DNA of 7,130 nucleotides from Candidatus Sabulitectum sp. (lineage in GTDB: Bacteria; Fermentibacterota; Fermentibacteria; Fermentibacterales; JCC-6). The number at the start of each line of letters is the position of its first letter. The first letter of the stretch is position 1. The notes under the pieces are model-generated. The model was not told the origin of the DNA. It worked only from the letters and a program-made list of their open reading frames with translations, and searched no databases. Below, piece after piece: positions 1 through 4,923 of this stretch. The stretch is from assembly GCA_029940175.1 (NCBI GenBank), contig JAOZRM010000163.1, forward strand, positions 1 through 7,130, written 5' to 3'. Position numbers and translations under genes: made by a program.

Positions 1-1138
1 CCAGCCATCTGCTGGGCTCTTCAACAGAATCAAAAAGCATCAGTCCGCCTGCCTGGGCCATAGCTTCAATAACAAGAACTCCCGGCATTATAGGGCTTCC
101 AGGGAAATGACCCTGAAAAAAGGGTTCATTGATAGTTACATTTTTTATAGCTACAATGCTCTTCTCGGGCTCTATCTCGAGAACTCTGTCTACCAGAAGG
201 AACGGGTAACGGTGTGGCAGGAGACCCATAACATCAGAAATATCCCACTGTCTTTTTGAAAGATCAGCCTTGGAAGTCTTAATCTTTCCCGTATATACTT
301 TCATTATCTTTTTCACGAATTGCACATTGGAGGCGTGACCACTTTTGGCAGCAATAACATGGCCCTGAAGTCTTATTCCAAGAAGTGCCATGTCCCCCAT
401 GAGGTCAAGAACCTTATGCCTTACAAGTTCATCCGGGAATCGAAGAGGACTGTCATTCATTACGCCGTCATCACCTATTACAACGGCATTCTCAAGAGTA
501 CCACCCTTGATCAGGCCTTTTTCCTGAAGAAGCTTGACATCTTCGTACAGACAGAAAGTTCTCGCAGGGGCGATTTCGTTTATAAAACTATCCCTTGTGA
601 TATCAAGACTGATATACTGGGTTCCGATATGTGGATGATCGTAATCCAGAGTAAAACTGATCTTGAGACCGTCGTATGGGACAACAGTAAGGCTTGCCCC
701 GCGGTACTCCAGACTCACTGGTTCTGTAATAACAAACAGCTTACCCGGATGCCCCCCGAGCGTCTCCACTCCTGCTTCCATTAACACTTCAACGTATGAT
801 CGAACAGATCCATCAGCAGGCTCAGGAGGTTCATCGGAACTGATTTCTATAATGGCATTATCTATTTCAAGGCCGTAAAGAGCACTTAGAACATGTTCAA
901 CTGTATGAACTTCATAATAATTCTCACCAAGAGTTGTTCGCCTGGCCTGTTCCTCCACCATACGTACATTCTCCGGCAGAACCTTGATAGTCGGACGGTG
1001 TTCAACATCGGTTCTTATAAATACATAACCCGTATCCGCTGGTGCTGGCTTAAACGTGATAGTGGAATCTTTACCCAGGTGCAAACCTCGACCGGTGTAA
1101 GATACCTGTTCTTTAATAGTTGTTTGAAAACGATTCAT
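1..1138 (-). CDS. lpxC/fabZ: Bifunctional LpxC-FabZ fusion: UDP-3-O-acyl-N-acetylglucosamine deacetylase / 3-hydroxyacyl-ACP dehydratase (3' end beyond window)
   Basis: Translation from the ATG at 1138 stays open to the window edge (379 codons). Residues 1 to about 280 are LpxC, the zinc deacetylase that commits UDP-sugar to lipid A in the cytoplasm. By family comparison the zinc ligands are H82 (in TVEH), H241 and D245 (in RHKVLD); E81 is the general base and H268 (in KSGHASN) the catalytic histidine. The family motifs APARTF and GLIKGGTLENAV are also present. After a linker of about 20 residues, FabZ starts near residue 300: LPHRYPFLLVDRV at 307-319, then GHFPGSPIMPGVLVIEAMAQ with the expected catalytic pair H344 and E358, 14 residues apart. 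The open frame through the linker shows a true fusion. About half of FabZ is visible; roughly 70 more residues are expected. The start overlaps the lpxD stop as TGATG. The fusion is known from Bacteroidetes/Chlorobi-type genomes; lpxA often follows there, but that lies outside this window. Confidence 0.96.
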   Translation of the reverse strand, partial: MNRFQTTIKEQVSYTGRGLHLGKDSTITFKPAPADTGYVFIRTDVEHRPTIKVLPENVRMVEEQARRTTLGENYYEVHTVEHVLSALYGLEIDNAIIEISSDEPPEPADGSVRSYVEVLMEAGVETLGGHPGKLFVITEPVSLEYRGASLTVVPYDGLKISFTLDYDHPHIGTQYISLDITRDSFINEIAPARTFCLYEDVKLLQEKGLIKGGTLENAVVIGDDGVMNDSPLRFPDELVRHKVLDLMGDMALLGIRLQGHVIAAKSGHASNVQFVKKIMKVYTGKIKTSKADLSKRQWDISDVMGLLPHRYPFLLVDRVLEIEPEKSIVAIKNVTINEPFFQGHFPGSPIMPGVLVIEAMAQAGGLMLFDSVEEPSRWL

Positions 1139-2175
1139 CAGTCCCCAGTTTCTCCTATTTTGCCGGTATTCAATTCCCTTACCAGCTCAATAATCTTCGG
1201 GAGCCTAGATACTGCAGCACCAAGCCTGAGAGTTTCCATATGCGGCCTTGCCGGATTACCTGAAACGGTAACACCGGAATCCACATCCTTGGTTACACCC
1301 GATTTGGCTGCAATAATAGCACCTTCATTTATAACGATATGTCCACCGACACCCACCTGACCACCAAAAACCACACCGTTTCCAACCGATGTACTTCCGG
1401 CAATTCCGGTCTGGGCAGCAATAAAACACCCTCTACCTATGCATACATTATGAGCTACCTGGATGAGATTGTCCAGCTTTGTGTGAGCTCCAATTTTTGT
1501 ACTGCCTGTTACGGCCCTGTCTATCGAACAGTTAGACCCTATCTCAACGTGATCACCAATGACTACATTTCCATTCTGCGGGATCTTCATGTGCTCGCCC
1601 CGGCTATGTGGAACAAAACCAAACCCGTCACTTCCAATAACCGTACCCGAGTGAATAATCACATTGTTTCCCACAACAGTTTCTGCAAGAAGAGTGACAT
1701 TGGGATGAATATGGCAATCATTCCCAAGGATGACCCCGGGGCCCATAACCACCCCGGCTCCAATACAGCAGTTGTCCCCCACGATGCACCCTCTGTCAAT
1801 AACAACAGAAGGACCTATCCGAGTATTCTCACCCATTTCAACACCTGGGTGAATTACCGCTGAAGAATGTGAGTTCACAAAACCGGAGGTGCGATCCGGT
1901 TTAAAGAGATGAAGAACCTTTCTGAAGCCGTCATAAGCACTGTGAACAAGCAGCACACATTCTGCTGCAGTTTCCACCGGCTCCGACACAATAACAGCCA
2001 TGGCTTTCGTGCTGCCCAGATAACAGGCATACTTTGCACTGCCGTAGTAGCAGATATCAGTTGGGCCGGCATCCTGAATGGCAGAAACTCCAGTAATGAT
2101 TGAATCGGGATCACCTGAAAGTATCTCTCCATCAAGGTGGTTCGATATCTCTCTAAGAGTCAACGAATCAGTCAT
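1138..2175 (-). CDS. lpxD: UDP-3-O-(3-hydroxyacyl)glucosamine N-acyltransferase LpxD
   Basis: LpxD transfers a 3-hydroxyacyl chain from ACP to the 2-amino group freed by LpxC, the third step of lipid A synthesis, in the cytoplasm as a homotrimer. The product is about 345 aa, a normal family length. Residues of about 5-95 form the N-terminal uridine-binding domain. From about 103 to 312 runs a left-handed beta-helix of hexapeptide repeats (for example VIHPGVEMGENTRIGPSVVI). A short helical C-terminal tail follows (LPKIIELVRELN). The family signature GSDGFGFVPHSRG lies at about 181-193. The motif LDNLIQVAHNVCIG carries the expected catalytic base, H242 from the ATG start. SGNPARP closes the helix domain. 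The start is ambiguous: ATG at 2175, or an in-frame GTG at 2181 that adds two residues. An AGGG at 2191-2188 is better spaced for the GTG. Either start overlaps the end of ompH, and the stop overlaps the lpxC start. Confidence 0.95.
   Translation of the reverse strand: MTDSLTLREISNHLDGEILSGDPDSIITGVSAIQDAGPTDICYYGSAKYACYLGSTKAMAVIVSEPVETAAECVLLVHSAYDGFRKVLHLFKPDRTSGFVNSHSSAVIHPGVEMGENTRIGPSVVIDRGCIVGDNCCIGAGVVMGPGVILGNDCHIHPNVTLLAETVVGNNVIIHSGTVIGSDGFGFVPHSRGEHMKIPQNGNVVIGDHVEIGSNCSIDRAVTGSTKIGAHTKLDNLIQVAHNVCIGRGCFIAAQTGIAGSTSVGNGVVFGGQVGVGGHIVINEGAIIAAKSGVTKDVDSGVTVSGNPARPHMETLRLGAAVSRLPKIIELVRELNTGKIGETGD
1151..1156 (-). promoter_or_regulatory. Probable Shine-Dalgarno for lpxC/fabZ inside the end of lpxD
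   Basis: Minus-strand AGGAGA lies 12 bases before the ATG at 1138, slightly far. A second purine run, GGGGA at 1146-1142, is only three bases from the ATG. Both sit within lpxD codons. The TGATG stop/start overlap makes coupling to lpxD translation likely, so an imperfect spacing may be tolerated. Confidence 0.5.
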
Positions 2176-2674
2176 TACCACTCATAACCCTGTCAATCAC
2201 CTGGTCTGTAATGTCAACAGATGCTTCTGCATACACAACCTGACCGGCGGACGCGTCCAGAACCAGATGTATGCCCTCTTCACTGGCAATATCCATCACA
2301 GCCTCATTTATGGCAGCAATAATTGGATTAACCAGCTCCTCATTGCGCCTCTCCATCAGGCCGCCCGGCCCGAATACGCTGGATAGATAAGACTCGATCT
2401 GTATCTTTTTTTCCTCCAGGAGAGCTTCTTTCTCCTGTCTTCTTTCAGGACTCATCATGAGGGTTCTGGAAAGATCCTCTTCAAGAAGATCGATCTCATC
2501 CTGCAAAGAGTCCACGTGAAGCTCCCATTCCAGCATCTCGGTTTCAAGAAGCTCTCGAGCGTCGGTTACATCACCGAGAGATTCGAATACCTGGTCAGAA
2601 TCAAACACAGCAACTGTCTGCCCCAGCATTATCGCCGGAAGAGCCAGAAAAACCAGTAAAGCCAGCAATTTCAT
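2168..2674 (-). CDS. skp: OmpH/Skp family periplasmic chaperone, unusually acidic
   Basis: This 168-aa protein has a clear Sec signal peptide (MKLLALLVFLALPAIMLGQ, cleavage near residues 18-20). There is no lipobox cysteine, so it should be soluble in the periplasm. The mature part starts with the strand VAVFDSDQVFES and passes into a long charged helical hairpin (about 37-110), the 'tentacle' of Skp. It returns to a small beta head with GIHLVLDASAGQVVYAEASVDITDQVIDRV-type ending, which matches the OmpH/Skp family pattern of a VLDAS strand, a VVYA strand and a DIT helix start. Skp trimers hold unfolded outer-membrane proteins for delivery to BamA, encoded directly upstream. Its length is typical. 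The oddity is charge: I count about 36 Asp/Glu against about 10 Lys/Arg in the mature chain, whereas E. coli Skp is basic. Start: ATG 2674 with a GGAG Shine-Dalgarno five bases upstream, in the 11-bp gap after bamA. Confidence 0.92.
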   Translation of the reverse strand: MKLLALLVFLALPAIMLGQTVAVFDSDQVFESLGDVTDARELLETEMLEWELHVDSLQDEIDLLEEDLSRTLMMSPERRQEKEALLEEKKIQIESYLSSVFGPGGLMERRNEELVNPIIAAINEAVMDIASEEGIHLVLDASAGQVVYAEASVDITDQVIDRVMSGND

Positions 2675-2679
2675 TACTA

Positions 2680-2683
2680 CTCC
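2680..2683 (-). promoter_or_regulatory. Shine-Dalgarno for ompH/skp in the 11-bp gap
   Basis: Minus-strand reading gives bamA stop TGA (2688-2686), TT, then GGAG and five bases to the ATG at 2674. The gap is too short to hold a promoter or terminator, so skp is read from the bamA message. Confidence 0.7.
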
Positions 2684-2685
2684 AA

Positions 2686-4923
2686 TCAGAAGGATGCTCC
2701 CATCTGGAAATGCGGTTCCCAGCCGGGCTGCGGTCCATCAAAGCCGTATGCATAATCCAGTCCCATAACACCAAGCATTGGAATTTCAACTCTGAGCCCC
2801 ATACCCATGCCGCGATTCAATGAAGAAAGATCCATGTCAGACCAGCTTTCCCAGGTGTTTCCCGCATCTGTGAACACCGCAAACTGAATCTGGTCTATAA
2901 TTCTGTACCTGTATTCTGCGCTGAGTATAAGCATGGTATTACCACCAACCGTTTCATACCCGTCCACAGCATTGATCTCTCTAGTGCCATAGCCTCTCAC
3001 ACCGAAAAACCCAGTTCCACCCAACTGAAACAATTCGTAAGCAGGTGGAGTCTCTCCGCCGAATCCGGAAATCGTTCCCATTCTACCACGGAGGGTAAGG
3101 AAAAATTTCCACCACACCGGCACGTGCCATGTTGAGTCGAAGAGGTATTTCTGAAACCCGATATCTCCACCCAGGAAACCTCCAGTGAGATCCATGCTAA
3201 CAGTGTTTTTTGATCCTTCACCGGGAAAGACCCTTCTGTCCTGGCTGTCGCGGGTGAAAGAGATTCTTACTGAACTGTCCCATCTGGGCCAGTCGGTATC
3301 ATGAAGGGAGTAATAATAATTATCGGGATCGTCTGTTATGTCAAACACATTTACCTTCTCAAGGGTATACCTTATGCTGGCCGATGTGAAATCAATCCAG
3401 GGTAATGGACGACCCACAATAACTGAACCACCAGTGCGTTTTCTATGGTATTCAGTGTAGCTGCTGGTTGTGTGGTATAGTTCGCCACCAAGAGTCAGGG
3501 GTGTATCACGGAACCATGGTTCTGTGAAACTGAGCTTAACATTCTGAACAGTTTTTGAGAATTCATAGGAAGCTCCCAGATTCTGACCATGGCCGAAAAG
3601 GTTTGTTTCAGCCACCTCAACATAACCGCTGAAGCCTTCTGTGGCGCTGTAGTTAGCCCCAACTCCAAATTTTCCGGTAGGTTTCTCATCAACTTCAAGG
3701 ATCATGTCAACATCAGGAGATCCGTCAATGGGGCGAAAATCAGGAATAACATCATTGAAGTAATTTAGATAGTAAACGTTCCTGATCGAGCGCATCATGG
3801 CTGATCTTCTGAAGAGATCCCCGGGGATCACAGTAAGCTGCCTGCGAATAACATTATCAAAAGTACGGGTGTTCCCGATGATCTCTACTTCACGAATATG
3901 AGCCCTCTCGCCCTCTTGAATAGCAAAATGGATGTTAACAATTGAATCGGCTTCCGCAGATGGTTCCATAGACAGCGATACTCCTGCATAGAAATACCCG
4001 CGATCCTGATATGCTGAATAGAGGAATTCCAGGGTCTTATCAATATCCTCCATTGAATAAGGCTCTCCCTGTTCTATCTCGCTGAAGGAAATCAGCAGAG
4101 AATCAGCCATTTCAATGTTTCCGCTCACGGAAACATCTCCAAAGACTTGATAGGGCCCTTCAAATACAGATATGTCAATATGAAAATGATTTTCATTATC
4201 TGTGAGAAGATATCTGTCTGTACCTGTGACCACTGCATCTGGATAACCGTTATTGTGGTAATGCTCTTCAATTAGAACAAGATCCTCTTCAAATTGCGCA
4301 GGCTTCAATTTGCCGCTTCTCCAGAAACTGTCCTGCTTTGTCTTCATCTCACTGCGAAGATCTCTGTCGGAAAATGCGGAATTTCCGGAAAATGCGATCT
4401 CACCCACTCTGACATCAGGTCCTTCAACACAGGAGAATACAAGCTGGCGGCGGCCCTCGGCATCCGGTTCATTCCAGTGTGAAGTTACTGTGGCCAGATG
4501 TCTGTTGTCATCTGCGTACAAACTTTCAATAAGATCGATGCCCCTGTCAATGTCATTAATTGATACTGTCTGGCCCGGAAAGATCGCCAGAGTATCAACC
4601 AGATCATCCTCATCTAAACAGCCGGGATTTTCTATAACAAGGTTGGACATTATAGGGTTTTCACTAACCACAATGGTAAAATCCGCAATACCCCCGGTTG
4701 AATCAGCAAGAACCTCAATCCCTGTAAAGTATCCCAGACCGAACAGGTCCCTTACTCCCTGTGGAAGCGAGGATGGAGCAAATACACCTCCCGGGGAAAT
4801 GCCCAGTGTTCTAATAATCAATGAGTCTGATACGTATGTATTACCCTCTACAGTGACACTGGAAACGGGAATGGAGAATGCCACACCTGCCAGTATAGAA
4901 AAGATAAGAACAGTTAATTTCAT
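2686..4923 (-). CDS. bamA: Outer membrane protein assembly factor BamA (Omp85 family)
   Basis: BamA is the central outer-membrane insertase that folds beta-barrel proteins. The 745-aa product begins with a signal peptide (MKLTVLIFSILAGVAFS, cleavage near 17/18). Five POTRA domains follow at roughly 19-90, 92-168, 171-256, 258-338 and 341-413. Typical POTRA signatures are FGLGYFTGIEV in the first and IIGNTRTFDNVIRRQL plus a double-basic FRRS segment in the fifth. From about 418 to the end is the 16-stranded barrel, beginning GKFGVGANYSATEGFSG. The diagnostic loop-6 motif VRGY is at 642-645. The last residues, HFQMGASF, form a beta-signal with terminal Phe and alternating non-polar residues. 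E. coli BamA is 810 aa, so this one has shorter loops. The POTRA half is acidic (about 63 Asp/Glu to 27 Lys/Arg over residues 21-400). Start: ATG 4923 with an excellent GGAGG, overlapping the clpC-like stop as ATGA. Five POTRAs, VRGY and the skp neighbour favour BamA over TamA. Confidence 0.96.
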   Translation of the reverse strand: MKLTVLIFSILAGVAFSIPVSSVTVEGNTYVSDSLIIRTLGISPGGVFAPSSLPQGVRDLFGLGYFTGIEVLADSTGGIADFTIVVSENPIMSNLVIENPGCLDEDDLVDTLAIFPGQTVSINDIDRGIDLIESLYADDNRHLATVTSHWNEPDAEGRRQLVFSCVEGPDVRVGEIAFSGNSAFSDRDLRSEMKTKQDSFWRSGKLKPAQFEEDLVLIEEHYHNNGYPDAVVTGTDRYLLTDNENHFHIDISVFEGPYQVFGDVSVSGNIEMADSLLISFSEIEQGEPYSMEDIDKTLEFLYSAYQDRGYFYAGVSLSMEPSAEADSIVNIHFAIQEGERAHIREVEIIGNTRTFDNVIRRQLTVIPGDLFRRSAMMRSIRNVYYLNYFNDVIPDFRPIDGSPDVDMILEVDEKPTGKFGVGANYSATEGFSGYVEVAETNLFGHGQNLGASYEFSKTVQNVKLSFTEPWFRDTPLTLGGELYHTTSSYTEYHRKRTGGSVIVGRPLPWIDFTSASIRYTLEKVNVFDITDDPDNYYYSLHDTDWPRWDSSVRISFTRDSQDRRVFPGEGSKNTVSMDLTGGFLGGDIGFQKYLFDSTWHVPVWWKFFLTLRGRMGTISGFGGETPPAYELFQLGGTGFFGVRGYGTREINAVDGYETVGGNTMLILSAEYRYRIIDQIQFAVFTDAGNTWESWSDMDLSSLNRGMGMGLRVEIPMLGVMGLDYAYGFDGPQPGWEPHFQMGASF

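Noticed and set aside
320..1360. Plus-strand open frames across the lpxC region
   Set aside because: All are antisense to LpxC codons that carry conserved zinc-binding and catalytic motifs, and none resembles a known family.
1339..1863. Plus-strand open frame of 174 codons
   Set aside because: It is antisense to the LpxD hexapeptide helix; its Asn/Thr-rich composition is a by-product of the repeated Gly/Val/Ile codons on the other strand.
1138..2181. Hexapeptide periodicity in lpxD as a DNA repeat
   Set aside because: The repeat is at protein level only (left-handed beta-helix). The DNA does not show exact tandem copies.
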